From Coniochaeta sp. PMI_546 (lineage: Eukaryota > Ascomycota > Sordariomycetes > Coniochaetales > Coniochaetaceae): 64,000 nt of DNA. Under the pieces are notes generated by a model that saw only the letters and a list, made by a program, of their open reading frames with translations, was not told where the DNA came from and ran no database searches. The position numbers and the translations under genes are program-made. This document shows, one piece after another, positions 10,932 through 22,959 of this stretch. The stretch's first letter is position 1. Each line of letters starts with the position of its first letter. The stretch is taken from positions 186,001 through 250,000 of the forward strand of contig MU271160.1 of the NCBI GenBank assembly GCA_021432605.1. The letters are read 5' to 3'.

Positions 10932-11784
10932 AGCTGTTTGACCTTGTCATACCTGCTGCTGCACTGCTGCCCATCGTTCATGTCGAACACCTGGATTTTC
11001 ATGTGTCAGTTGATATGTCGACTAGACGTTCGAGAACTCATCCTGGTACTTAGACGAAACGTCACCAGCCAGTCGGACCTCTGTGACACGGCTCGTGAAG
11101 GGATGCGCACTTCAAGTCCGGTCTTGGCTTTCGTCTTCTCGTGAGGTTGTCACAGTGAAGGCATGGCTTCACTCCGTCCAATGGCATCGTTGATCGGGGC
11201 CCATCATGCGCTGTTGGCCCTCCTTGGAGGCGAGACCAATCGAGCAAGACGACTTGAGAAGCACAAACATAAGGTGAAGCACACACAGCCTGCATTGCTA
11301 GCCTTCGGCATGGGGTGTCGCCTGTTTATCTCCTGTTGAAGCATCAGTCGCCCGCGGCAAGGTAGCTGATAGGCACAAGTCGAGGTCGAATAGGGCTTTG
11401 TGGCCTGCAGCCACCCGTAACGCCATGCAGGAGCAGCTCGTGTTCGGGCCATTTCCAACGGTGATTATGCCCAGCTTTCAGCTAATCTTAGATACCAGTG
11501 TCAATCAGCATGGTGATCATTGGTCAACAACTTTTGCATATCAGTATTCCCACGAAAAACGTCTTTCATTGTGCACATAGCTCGAGCGTTGAACCCTTGC
11601 TCTCCGCCAATTTCTCAGTCAGGACGTGGCGTTGTTCTTGACGGGTACGGTATACCCGTTCGCCATGGCCATGTATAAATCCAAAGACTTTCGCATGTTG
11701 ATGGTCTGAACGACTTGCAGTGGTTCCACGGCACCGAAAGGACAGAAACATCCCTGCTCAAGCTCAAGAACAGCGCTGCACAAC
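10932..11784. other. Intergenic region
   Basis: No gene is recognised. The right edge is the promoter of the secreted protein that follows. Confidence 0.4.
11674..11680 (+). promoter_or_regulatory. TATA box-like element
   Basis: TATAAAT lies about 105 bases upstream of the ATG at 11785. It is a plausible TATA element for the secreted-protein gene, judged only by sequence and distance. Confidence 0.4.
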
Positions 11785-12645
11785 ATGCTTCCCAAGCGTT
11801 ATCACGTTGGCTTCGTCCTTGCGACCGCAGCTACAGTCAACGCTGCTGTTGCCGCGTGTGGTGCGGACAAGTATGTGAAACAGACCGTTACCATAGCCTT
11901 GCCTACTTGAATCGAGAATATCTCTTCGTAATCATGTGCTCAATACTAACATGCTCGTAGCTGCTATCGAGCCATGTTCCCTTGTCAATCTCCAGCACCA
12001 TGGTCTACCGCAACATCCTTCTGTGCCACAATAACTGCCGGTGGCACAACCGCTAGCAACTACCCTACCCGCGCGACGGCTGCTTGCGGTGCTGCCCCTG
12101 TCAAGTACCTGTCCGTGTGCAGCTGCGGACCAACGTGCACGCCTACTACCACCACAAGCTCTCCGACTCCAACAGTGACGACATGCCCGCCTCTGGGCCT
12201 CGTTCCTAACGGGGACTTTGAGTGTGATACCACGTCGTGGACGGTACAGGTCCCAGACTCAGCAGCAAGCACCAGCATATTCTCGCCGGGAAATACAGGC
12301 GCCAAGGCCTTTCAAGTCCACACCAAGTCGGCGCCCATCACGCCGGAGCTGGGCGTCAGCGCACGCATCATCAGCTCCACCATCAACGCCGCGGCAAACG
12401 TGCCTTCGAAGCTGACTTTTGCGTCGTTCTTCACCAACAGTGACGCAGGCTCTATTGGTGTGCAGATCAACGATGCCCCGGTGTACTTAGTAGACGCTCA
12501 TGACGCGCCCGCCGGTGTCTGGAACGGCAACTCCATTGACTACACACCTTCGACAGATCAGATCGTCATCAAGTTCGAGTTCCTATTCGGCCCATATCCC
12601 AGCTATGCCAGGATTGATACAGTGAACTTCAACTTCCTTCACTAG
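11785..12645 (+). CDS. Secreted Cys-rich protein with a CBM-like beta-sandwich C-terminus
   Basis: Two exons, 11785-11870 and 11961-12645, give 256 residues. The first 22 or so residues form a signal peptide (hydrophobic core VGFVLATAATVNAAVAA). The mature N-terminus has a CGADNCYRAMF motif, with spaced cysteines through about residue 80, as in many fungal secreted proteins. A Thr/Ser/Pro-rich linker with CSCGPTCTP follows. The C-terminal 150 residues start with LVPNGDFE and look like the beta-sandwich fold of carbohydrate-binding modules of the CBM4/9 type (inference). The 90-nt intron has a GTATGT donor and a TACTAACATG branch region. I cannot assign an activity. It may bind cell-wall or host polysaccharide. 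Confidence 0.78.
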
Positions 12646-12712
12646 AGACTGGCCTGGAATAGTAAATGGCGGGTGCAAGATGGACTTACGGAAAAGCAAG
12701 GCTGGGCGTATA

Positions 12713-12718
12713 AATAAA
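12713..12718 (+). terminator. AATAAA polyadenylation signal
   Basis: AATAAA lies about 68 bases after the stop codon of the secreted-protein gene and fits a 3'-end processing signal. Confidence 0.45.
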
Positions 12719-13193
12719 GGTTGAACTTGAAAACAAGCGGACGGTTATCTCATCAAGGCTTCAAGGGTTACAGCATCGTATAATGCAACACTCCTTACGA
12801 CTCACAATTTATCTTATGAAATCAGCCATGCTGTCAGGACAATTGCAGGGCAACTTGTGCCGACATCGGTATCCGCCTGACGTGTCGATGAAAAGGGAAT
12901 ACAACATTATCCAACACCGACGGGATCACCGCCGCAAATTCCGACGCGGTAAATCCGGCTTGTGGGGACGAGGTCCAACAACCAAAGGACCAGAGGCAGT
13001 ATCATGTAAGACGGGAAGGATGTGGTCTTACGCGCCAGCAGTGATAAGGATCTGACCCCTACAGGCTCATGTCATTTAAGGACCTCCAACCATCAGCCCC
13101 CTCGTAGATGATAGCTTGTTCTCCTTCAGTGTACGAGTAGTCCCAGACACATGCCGGTGTATTTGTCTTTTTTTTACGAACCAGTTTACGGCC
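12719..13193. other. Intergenic region
   Basis: Short stretch before the cupin gene, with small open frames only. Confidence 0.4.
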
Positions 13194-13746
13194 ATGGCGG
13201 CTTCTATTCAGGGTAACGATGGCGGCCAGTAAGTAATTACCTACACCGATACGCCTTACTAGACTGCTTATCCGGCACAGGTCTGTGCCGCAAATTTCAA
13301 ACCACCACAATTCCATCTCTTCCCAAGCGAGCGAAATACCAGCTATCATCGCGCTGCCAGCCAGAGCAGACGTTATCGCCCCGGACGGATCCGAGGTCCG
13401 TATCCTAGCTAAGACAGACCGCGCCAGTATGGCCAACTTTCGCCTGGCGGCAGGGCAGGTGACCATCGGCGTAGTGCATCGCACAGTAGACGAGGTATGG
13501 ATGGTGACCGGCGGCGAGGGTATTATCTGGCGCTGCCCGGACGGACGACCGGATCTTGGGTTTGAGGACAAACTAGTTCCAGGAGTTAGCATACCGATAC
13601 CTGTGGGAACTCACTTCCAGTTCCGCGCCGCGGAGGGCACGTTTCTTGACATTTTAGGCGTCACTGTCCCGCCATGGCCGGGTGAGAATGAGGCGATTGT
13701 GTCTAACGTTGCGCCGTGGAAGCCTAACATTGCTGTTGTCGCTTGA
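13194..13746 (+). CDS. Small cupin-domain protein
   Basis: A single cupin beta-barrel, probably metal-binding, of unknown substrate. The second exon alone lacks a sensible ATG. An upstream exon 13194-13228 (MAASIQGNDGG) with a GTAAGT donor joins in phase 2 to the acceptor CAG at 13278-13280. This gives 166 residues. Cupin motif 1 is seen around VGVVHRT-like residues, with VHRTVDEVWMVTGGEG: the His and Glu spacing is right and the conserved glycine turn is present. Motif 2 is weaker (PVGTHFQFRA). Similar short cupins are often single-domain enzymes or binding proteins of secondary metabolism. No cluster is visible around it. Confidence 0.75.
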
Positions 13747-15982
13747 GAGATTGGCTGGTGTAGGGCGTAGGGCGCTTAGACGGAGAGGGGATGGAGAAAT
13801 GGCCGTACCTGAACCGTTCAGTTAACGAGCATCATCGTCATGGCTACCTATAAAGTGCTTCGCAAGTCCTTATCCTAGCTAGACAAGAGATTGCAGTACG
13901 TGACTCGGCATCGTATGTGGCGTCTGCCTGCCTCGACCCTAAGCCTCGATGAAAACAACAGCAACTTGATGGTTGGACGTCATGCCTTGTGATTATCGGT
14001 GTCAATATTGCACGGCACGCCACCTGATGAGGAGATTCTGTCAAATGATTGACCGCTTGCTTGAGTGGTGAGCCACGGCCCTTGGCTTCAAACGAGACAT
14101 GCTGTGGGTATGTATAAACAACGGCCACTAGCTGACTGCCTTCCTCCTCATGACCATCTCCATGACCATTTGCCTACCTTTACTTAATATTTGGCAAGCG
14201 ACGCATCTCACTCGCCAGTTTGTTTTAGCATAGTCACAAGTTAGATCTAGAGCTCTCGCCCCTCGTCTGTTCTGTCAAAGGGCAGTCGCCGGTTTTTCCA
14301 GCTGGCATCAATGACGGCATCGAGGTCTCAGAATTGCTATTTGCTTCGGCCTTTATCATGGAGACTTCGTAAATGCAACCCGTCTTTGTTGTCGGTGTCT
14401 TTGCCATGTGCTTATATACTTACTTAGCATTGTCTTCTGCAACAAAGAGCTTCGACCTATCGTGACGATGACAGGAACGGAGGAACTTCTCAGCTAACAG
14501 CTACTCTAGAGTCCAGTCCATGCCTATACTGATGATGCACCTTCGTGAAGTAGGGTCAACGGGAAGTCCTCGGTTTTTCGTTCTAGGTCTTGCAGGTGAC
14601 CCTGCCTGTCGGATAGATCTTAACTCTCATCCTGAAGGACTTGGTGGTGAACGTCATGGCCATAGCAAGCACCCCTTCATGAATCATTACCCGAAGTCAC
14701 AGTTTGTCGGTGCCATGTGATGACCAACAACCCTACAAGTGCTCCAGTCTTGGATGGGACTTTTTCGCTCGTGCAATGACTTCTGTACCTATAATGTAGA
14801 CTGCTATCATGACGCACTATGAAGGCAATACCTAGATCGAGGTATTCACAGATTTTCTCGGCCGATAGGAAGTCCACATTTGCTTCTCAGGGTCGGGTCC
14901 CTAGCTTCAAATTCAAAGTCAGGAACACTCTGGCAACTCTTGTCCGGACCTATCTCGTGGCCGCGGGAACAGTTTCGTGACTTACATAGACATTCGGTGT
15001 GTTATACCTTTCGCAACCTCGACAGCCGCACTTTCTGTAACGCCAATTATGATTCACATGCAACCAAATAGACAGGAAATGGCTTCAGGTCCGAATCCTC
15101 TAGACCTGGTGAGTGTTTGCAAGCTGGACACTCGGCAGCTCCTCGTCGTTGTACGGTAGAAGACGGCTTAAGGCCTTAAACTAATATCATATGTACATGG
15201 TGATGGACGAGACCGTGCTGCTCTTTGTGATCCTGACAAGGGGATGGAGTACGCGAAGTGATGATATCGTGCTTCCAATTTAAGATATATGGCCGAAAGA
15301 CCGCAAGACTCGAATATGTTGGTTGCATCCGGATTCGTAGTGTCTAACAGGACCATTATATGGATGTTAACAGATATAACTGCTAATATATTTGTATATG
15401 ATGTTACCCGACTACGTCCGATCGAACTTTATCTTGTCTGAATTCACGTTAGGGGTGACTTTGACTTGATTTTAAAACGGATAAGTCGTACTTTTGACGC
15501 CAGCTGGGCTGTTTCCTACTGAGGCGCATGCTACAGTAGCGTTCTGTATCAAAAGCTCCAAGTCTAATCCACGACTTAACGCACTCATAGGCAACACGTG
15601 CGGCTGGTACGCTGCACATATACCTGCACCTACAGGTCCCACCACACTCGATTCGTCTGAACCGCCTACGAAGATTGGCAAAAGCAAAGCGTTGTATATC
15701 TCCTCTGAGTGTCATGGGAGCTTCACTGGAAAAGCTAGAAATACAGTCGAAAGGCTTCGAGTCAAATACTTCTGGGGTATGCCGACATCTAAAGGAGTGA
15801 ACTCATATCATTTCATGGACCGAGAGATCGCATAGCTAAGCACAGTTTCCAATCTTGTAGCTATTCCCGCTGGTGCTTGCCTATGAACGTATTCCATTCC
15901 ACCCATCGTCGTTATTGACGCAGAGTCTAAGCTTCGTTAGTGAGGCCACAGCTAAGGCTGGCAGACCAGCACTTACCCTCAT
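13747..15982. other. Gene-poor region left of the metallothionein
   Basis: About 2.2 kb with only short frames. The stretch 15181-15480 is noticeably AT-rich. Frames of 70-113 codons overlap on both strands at 15449-15835, but none has a recognisable domain. The right edge includes the 3' flank of the metallothionein gene. Confidence 0.4.
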
Positions 15983-16048
15983 TTACTTGTGGACGGGGCA
16001 GTCAGCACAGCTGCAAGAGGCGCCGCAAGAACAGTCGTTGCCGCACAT
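15983..16048 (-). CDS. Mini-metallothionein, MMT1-like (21 residues)
   Basis: This is a 21-residue protein beginning MCGNDCSCGASC and ending in CPVHK. It has six cysteines at positions 2, 6, 8, 12, 14 and 17 (C-x3-C-x-C-x3-C-x-C-x2-C) and no aromatic residues. Size, start and cysteine spacing match the Magnaporthe MMT1 metallothionein family. MMT1 is a six-cysteine protein of 22 residues needed for appressorial cell-wall function; related short fungal proteins bind copper or zinc. The open frame continues upstream, but the ATG at 16048 gives the family-typical start. A TATA-like element lies about 150 bases upstream. The gene is far below usual ORF size cut-offs. Confidence 0.82.
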   Translation of the reverse strand: MCGNDCSCGASCSCADCPVHK

Positions 16049-16191
16049 GATGATGATTGGAAGTGCTTGACTAATATGTTTGATTTCGGCTTGGATAGAG
16101 ATAGGATGTTTGGCTTGCTTGAGGAATCGAATGTTTATCAGAGAGCTGACAAGAGGGGGATGTGCCAAGCCAAGGGTCGGGAGACCCTGAG

Positions 16192-16200
16192 CTATTTATG
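16192..16200 (-). promoter_or_regulatory. TATA box-like element of the metallothionein gene
   Basis: On the minus strand this reads CATAAATAG, about 145-150 bases upstream of the metallothionein ATG. It is the best TATA-like match in the region; role inferred from position only. Confidence 0.35.
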
Positions 16201-17945
16201 CTTTGAATGGATCAGGTCAGCCGCCTTTGCCGAGTGCGACTATGGGTCTTACTGCCGGCCGACAACAGGGGAGTCTGAGGGTCTGAGGGGCTGTCCTGCA
16301 GTGAGAGCAAGTTTCGCCGCTTGTAACTGAGGTGTGCCTCACTAGGGAGTTTGACATGCATAAAATATGCCCTCAAATATGGGGGTGGTGTGTGGGTTAG
16401 GGGATTGATTCGCTGCCGTTTCCTCGCGAGTCTTGATCTCCACCCGCGTAAGGGACCAATCCACCACGGGTAGGGAGGGCGTATAAGAGGCCCCCGGAGC
16501 TCACCGCATACAATGTGCTCCATCGTGACACTGCTGCACAATAGAACCGATATTACAGAGCGAGCTCCTGACGGCAACAACCACCCGGGAACACCCAATG
16601 AACATCGTCACCCCCACAAAGTCTTGTTACTCTGTGTTGTGATGCTTGCGAGAAGGTGGCGCGGAGATATCAGAATCGAGGCTGCGATCCAGTGTCATGC
16701 ACGTCAGTGAGGCAAATGATCGGAAACCATTCGGACACGATCGAAAGACGTATGCCTAGACACTGTGCGCCACTCGGCAACCTGTTTATGCATGTGTTTG
16801 CAGACGATCAGATGATCTGGGCATAACATAACTACACGTACATTCGTTGCCGTGGGATGAAACTGATGTCATAAGATCACCTAACGCGAACGATGGTCAA
16901 GCGCATTAAGGGTTGAGTGCTGCCCAAACCGCGTGACCAGTCGACGTACCAGCTTTGAGCTGTATGTCGGGACGACTGAGATGGCATGGTCAAGCTTAGA
17001 TGGCCAAGGAATTGTTCGAGAAGTTGTCCACGAAGGCAAAGCCGGAAGTGGATACTTCCTAGCTGAACTCTGGATGTTGACTAAGAAGACCTCAGCGTGG
17101 TCCTGTCCCACCAGGGCTACACAGGGGTCTCTCGAAGTCCGTAAGCGGATGGCGTCGTTCATGCGAGCCGGTTATGACCTAAAGCAATGGTTTTAACATC
17201 TTTGAACTGTGTCTCGTGCGTGGTATTCTAGTAATGAGTTAGCATATGCACAGAGGTAGGAGACACTCAGGGAAACTGAAGTCCCGTTCAAAGAAATGGT
17301 CTTACTGTGACGGAGCTCTCAACACAACCTTCAGCTCATGCACTGATATCAGTTCGTCTCTAGCTCTCTATATATCAGAGTCTAACAACTGCTGTCACTG
17401 CTCATTCGATATCCTGAACGTTTGGCGCACTGCTATTGGCAGAATATCAGGTATGGTCTCCACCTGGAGAGATCGACAGGTGAGCGGAGGCGGTAGAACC
17501 ATCGACTGATATGGTTAACTGGCTGCTAAATGTCAGAGTAAATGAGTTGCATAGATCAGGTAGACATTACAGAGATAAACTCTGGGCGTGGCATAGAGAT
17601 AGTAAGACAGGTCCCAGTCCGGTAGTCTTGAGTTTAGAATCGACTGGGAAGACATTTCCGAGCACCGATCTTCGGTGTCGAATAAGGTAAGTTGCAACTT
17701 GCGGTTGGCAGTTGTCGCCTCTTTTTCTTCTGGTTTGCATCCTAAAGATAATGGCACAATGGACACAATACTCGGATGATCTTACTGGTCACGTGGACTG
17801 GCGGGCGCGTTCTGATGCAGGGCCCGCAACGCGTCACACATAACGCGTCTAACCTAGCTCCTAACTTGAAACATCATTCCAAGTTGCGTAGGGCTGCATG
17901 ATTGCAGAAATCGTGCGATACTACCTTAGTACATCATGAGTGAGT
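16201..17945. other. Gene-poor region right of the metallothionein
   Basis: Only short, overlapping frames. No transposon termini or recognisable domain. The right edge is the promoter of the RecQ gene. Confidence 0.4.
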
Positions 17946-20183
17946 ATGGCTCCGGAGATGAGCTCTTCGACGGCATCTGCACACCACCAAGGTGAAGATG
18001 TCCAGCAGCAGCCCAGCAAACGCAAGCAACTCGAGGATGAATATGGCGACTACGACGATGCTGTCGAGGAGATCGCCTCAGCTAAGAGGCCCAGACTCGA
18101 CTCCAGGAATGCGAAAGCCAAGTCTGTGAGTGAGCTGGCCAGAGCTATCTTGGCCGAAAAGTTCGGTTACGAGAGCTTTCGACATGAGCAGGAAGGGGCC
18201 ATCAACGCCGTATTGAAAGGCGACAACGCCCTCGCCATCTTTCCGACCGGCGCTGGCAAGTCACTCTGCTATCAGGTACTTAATGTTCTCGTTTACTGGT
18301 TGATTACGATTGGTTAACGCAAGCAGATCCCTGCGATTGCCTTTGAATATCTCGATCTGCAAGAGGGATCTAGAGGACCAGGCCAACATGGCATCACGAT
18401 TGTCGTATCGCCTCTCATTGCGCTGATGAAGGACCAGGTAGATGCGCTGAAGAAGCGTGGCATCCCTGCAGACTGTATGGATTCGACCAAAACATGGCCG
18501 GAGCAGCAGGCGATCAGTGCGGCGATGCGTGACGGAAAGCTTCGCATCTTGTACTGTGCTCCGGAGAGACTGAACAATGAAGGCTTTGTGGAGGTCATGA
18601 AATGTGTGAGGGGCGGTGTTCGTCTGGTCGCCGTCGACGAAGCTCACTGCGTCTCCGAATGGGGTCACTCATTTCGGCCAGAATACCTGAAGGTTGCACG
18701 CTTCGTCGACGAGATTAAAGCCGAGCGGGTTATCTGCTTAACGGCGACTGCAACCCCCAAAGTTGCGGACGACATCTGCAAGGCTTTCAATATCTCCGAA
18801 TCCGCTGTGTTCCGTACCTCACCATACAGGCCTAATCTCGAGCTACAGGCCATGGCTGTCAAGACGAAACAGGAAAAGTTCCCTCTTGTCTTTGACTTTC
18901 TTCGCGAACACCCCGGCCCGACTTTAGTCTATGTGACGCTTCAGCAGCAAGCTGTCATGATGGCCAGCGACCTGAAGAAGCAGAGATTTAACGCTTCGGC
19001 GTTCCACGCCGGTATGAAGGTCGAGGAGAAGAGGCGAATCCAAGACGATTTCATGACAAACAAGGTCGACATTGTCGTCGCTACTATTGCTTTCGGCATG
19101 GGTATTGACAAGCCTGACATCCGAAATGTCATCCATTTCGACCTCCCAAGTACGATAGAGGAGTATTCCCAGCAAGTTGGTCGAGCAGGAAGAGATGGCA
19201 AGCCCAGTTCGTGCATGTATTACATGTGTCCCGACGACTTTTATCTCCGCGAGAACTTCGCACGTGGTGATCTTCCCTCCGAGTCTTCGCTTCGCTCATT
19301 GCTGAGAGACATATTCAGTGAAGACGTCGTCAAGCTCCAAGAGGGCGAAGTCTTCAAAACAAGTCACTATGAGCAGTCTCGCGAATTTGACATCAGACAG
19401 AGTCCTCTGTACGTCATCTACGCAACGCTCGAACTCCGCTTCGGCCTCATCAGAGCGATCACGCCTGAGTACAGCGAGTACAAGTTTGTGGCCTCGTCAA
19501 GCTATTATCGCTTGGTTCACGCAGATAAGTCGCCGGAAGGGCAGGCCATCTTCAAGTCCGCCAAGAAGGCACAGAAATGGTATAAGATTGACCCGACAAA
19601 CATTGCGTCAAGTACTGGCCTTCCCCGGACGGACATTGTCCGCCGTTTACAGCAGCTCCACGACCAGGGCGCTATAGAACTGAAAGCCGGAGGTGTAGAG
19701 CCTCGATATCGAATTCTTAACGTCTTGCCGAAGACAGACAATGATATAAACGATCTTGTCGACAAGGTGTACAAAGACCTCGAGAAGAAGGAGCAGGATG
19801 CATTGCGCCGGATGGAGGAAGTTGTCAACCTGATGACGAGTAAGACATGCTTCGCCTCGGCGTTGGCGGCGTACTTTGGCATGAACCTGCCCGGTGGTAA
19901 GGAGGAGTGTGGTCATTGCACACTCTGTCTGACCGGAAAGCCTGTGGTGCTACCTCCCAGGCCGACTGAGGTTGTCGATATACAGAAGATCAAGGCGGTG
20001 CTTCATGCCTGTGGTGTGAGGGATGATCCCAGATTCTTGGCCCGGGTTGCTTTTGGCATCAAGAGCCCTCGAGTCACCCAATTGAAGCTGGACAAATCGC
20101 CAGTCTTCATGTCGCTGGCCGATCACAGCTTTGAGGCTCTGATAAGAGAGTTTACGAGGGCCTGCGCCGGTGCAGCAACCTGA
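17946..20183 (+). CDS. RecQ-family ATP-dependent DNA helicase
   Basis: A 3'-5' DNA helicase of the RecQ family, acting in recombination and replication repair. Two exons, 17946-18275 and 18327-20183, encode 728 residues. Motifs are in order: Walker A (PTGAGKS, about 100-106), DEAH at 214-217, TATATP near 250, and the arginine-finger motif QQVGRAGRDGK near 392-402. The RecQ-C-terminal zinc site has four cysteines (KTC, then ECGHCTLC), followed by a winged-helix-like region. There is no HRDC domain, so it is a compact form unlike the long QDE-3/Sgs1 type. The short N-terminus carries a basic nuclear-signal-like KRPRLDSR. An out-of-frame ATG lies ten bases upstream of the chosen start. The 51-nt intron follows Walker A. 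Confidence 0.93.
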
Positions 20184-20951
20184 CATGGTCCAACATAGGG
20201 GCTTTGCGCAGAGCCGACATTGTTGTGCTTCGGGACAGGCACTTGAGGCGTTGTGGCTCTCGGTGTTCCAGGCGTTCTAGGTGCAGCTGCACCTGTAGTG
20301 GAATCACTTGTGTTAGTGCAGTGACAAGGTCCTACACACACATGTTGGCGTCAGTGCGTTCTCGGATACTTTATGTCTGTCTTCAGACTACCTTAACTTT
20401 TCGTTCCTCGTTGATTTAATAGACATTTCATCCTATTGTCATCTCGTCGCCTAATTGGCCTAATTCTCTCATTGCCTATTTCCATTTTCATCTCGCAATG
20501 AGTTCATGCTAGAAGAGCTTGTCCACCTTCACGGATGCAATGATTTAGGTACCCTGCTAACATGCGAAGTTCCGCCGTAGGTATGAGTCCAGACTTAGAC
20601 AAGGGACCAACAGGGCTGAATGGTTTGCGACGCCTACCGTCGGCTTTACCCGGCGACTCCCCCGCGGTCGATTCAGATTTCTGCATGCATGTGTTGCGTA
20701 GTGGGGTCCAAGCCAAGCGTTTCTGGCATCATCCCTCTATTTCTTCTCGCCATCGTTTTTTCTACCTCTCGCTGACGTTGGCGGGCTTTTTTCCTAATTC
20801 CTTGTATCCTGACATATAGAGACAATAGCTTTACAAGACCAATTCGTTCTGTGGCATTGACAGATATTCAGATCCTCAGACATCGTTGAGAATACTTGCT
20901 CAGCATCTGTTATCCATTACCTGACTCCCGGAACATCATAACGTGACGATC
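20184..20951. other. Intergenic region between RecQ and cystathionine beta-synthase
   Basis: 3' flank of RecQ and promoter/leader of the CBS gene. Pyrimidine-rich tracts occur at 20400-20500. No coding feature. Confidence 0.4.
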
Positions 20952-22626
20952 ATGGCCGGCGCAAATGGAGATGTCACCAATGGCGAGGCTCGCCCGCCAG
21001 TACCGGTCCTAGAGGCGACCAAGCAAAGCATCAAGAAGTCAGTCACCGAATTGATCGGTAACACGCCCTTGGTCCGGTTGAACAAGATCCCCCAGTCCCT
21101 CGGAATCGAGGCCGAAGTCTACGCCAAGGTAGAGCTGTTCAATGCTGGCGGCAGTGTCAAGGACAGGATAGCTTTGCGCATGGTTGAGGAAGCTGAGAAG
21201 AGCGGGAGGATCAAGCCAGGCGATACCTTGATTGAGCCCACGAGTGGAAACACGTAAGTTACGATTTTGGACATTTGGCTGTAGCGAAACATGAGCTAAC
21301 CCGGCATGTGATTTCAGGGGCATTGGCCTTGCTCTCGTGGGCGCCGTCAAGGGCTACAAGACTATTATCACCCTCCCCGAGAAGATGTCTGCCGAGAAAG
21401 TCTCGGTTCTGAAAGCGCTCGGCGCTACGATCATCCGCACACCGACGCAGGCTGCGTGGGACAGCCCGGAGAGCCATATCGGCGTCGCCAGACGTCTGTT
21501 AAAAGAGATACCCAACTCGCACATTCTCGACCAGTACACAAATAAGGACAACCCTGAGGCTCATGAGTACGGCACTGCGGAGGAGATTTGGGCTCAGACT
21601 GGCGGAAAAGTGGATGCTATTGTTGCTGGAGCAGGAACAGGTGGCACAATCACTGGTCTCGCCCGCGGACTGAGGAAACACAACAAAAACATTAAAGTGG
21701 TAGCCGCCGATCCGTTCGGAAGCATCCTCGCCCTTCCAGAGGCTCTGAATGAGGAGAAGGCGAACATTCCCTACAAAGTGGAGGGTATCGGCTACGACTT
21801 CATCCCCGACGTCCTGGACCGCGAGGTTGTGGACAAGTGGTACAAGACCGACGACCGTGAGTCGTTCATGTACGCGCGACGACTAATTGCCGAGGAAGGT
21901 TTGCTCGTAGGAGGCAGCTCAGGCAGTGCTATGGCTGCCATGGTGCGCGCAGTGAAGGATTTGAACCTCGGCAAGGGCGATGTCGTCGTCGTGATCCTGC
22001 CAGACAGCATACGGTCGTATCTGTCCAAGTTCGCCGACGACGATTGGCTCGCGGCCAATGATCTCCTTCCGGCCACCGAACCCGTCAACGGACCGGATGC
22101 AGACCCTGCTCACGAGAGGAAGTCTGCGTCCAAGCGACGACCTAGCGACCCGTACGCCGGAGCCACGATCCGTGACCTCCGTCTCAAGCCAGTCACCTCA
22201 GTCCTGGCCGATAGCCCGTGCAGCGAGGCTATCGAGACTATGCGCGAGAAGGGATTCGACCAGCTGCCAGTCCTCGGCAGCGCCGGCGGTAAGCTTGTCG
22301 GTCTGGTTACTCTCGGTAATCTTCTCAGCTACATCTCTCGTGGGCGCGCATCGGGCAAGAGCCCAGTCAGCCAGGTCATGTTCGACTTCAGCAAGCTTGA
22401 TGAGGTTGTTACCGATCCCCGCAAGATGGGTGGCGGTGGCCAGGGCACAAAGCGGAAGTTTGTGGACATCACGCTGGACACCCCTCTCTCTGCCTTGAGC
22501 AAGTTTTTCGAGTGGAACAGCGCTGCTGTTGTCACGGATAAGGTCGAAGGCGGCGGCAAGAAGCCGGTTGCGATTGTCACCAAGGTGGACTTGTTGACGT
22601 GGGTGGTGAAGCAAGTTAAAGTGTGA
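20952..22626 (+). CDS. CYS4: Cystathionine beta-synthase
   Basis: This PLP enzyme condenses serine and homocysteine to cystathionine, the first step of transsulfuration to cysteine. Two exons, 20952-21253 and 21318-22626, encode 536 residues. The PLP lysine is K70 in NAGGSVKDR. The substrate loop TSGNTGIG spans the intron, and the phosphate-binding loop GAGTGGT is at about 205-211. GGSSGSA follows near 299. The C-terminal part from about residue 384 is a pair of CBS regulatory domains ([13 protein letters not shown]...), as in yeast Cys4. There is no heme-binding N-terminal extension of the animal type. Upstream frame includes a GTG, but MAGANG at 20952 is the first ATG. The 64-nt intron is phase 2. 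Confidence 0.96.
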
Positions 22627-22959
22627 GTCGTTTCTTGCGGTAGGGGAGCACTCTCTGGTTCATGACTAGGAATGGCGTTTGTATGGCAGGCTGGTAGACT
22701 TTGCTTTTTCGGCTGGGTAGATATCCGCAGCCTTCAACATGGTAATGGACTCGATGACTCCGGGGAGGGCTGGAGGACGAGACTGGACTCAACTCTTGCA
22801 GCAGAGAAAGGAGGCAGAGGCAGGTATATATCCCAGACAACTATGGGTTCAAGCAAGAAAATTGTAAGGACACGTCTCAGATCTTTGATCATTGCCTGAT
22901 ACGAGCACAACCTCGATATTATGATTATTGTCTTGCTCCTGGGCTTCACCTCAACAAAT
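22627..22959. other. Convergent 3' region
   Basis: 3' flanks of the convergent CBS and SRP receptor beta genes. No other feature. Confidence 0.4.

Noticed and set aside
15449-15835. Overlapping frames of 70-113 codons on both strands
   Set aside because: Three overlapping frames are open at once, which suggests base composition rather than a gene. No motif was recognised.
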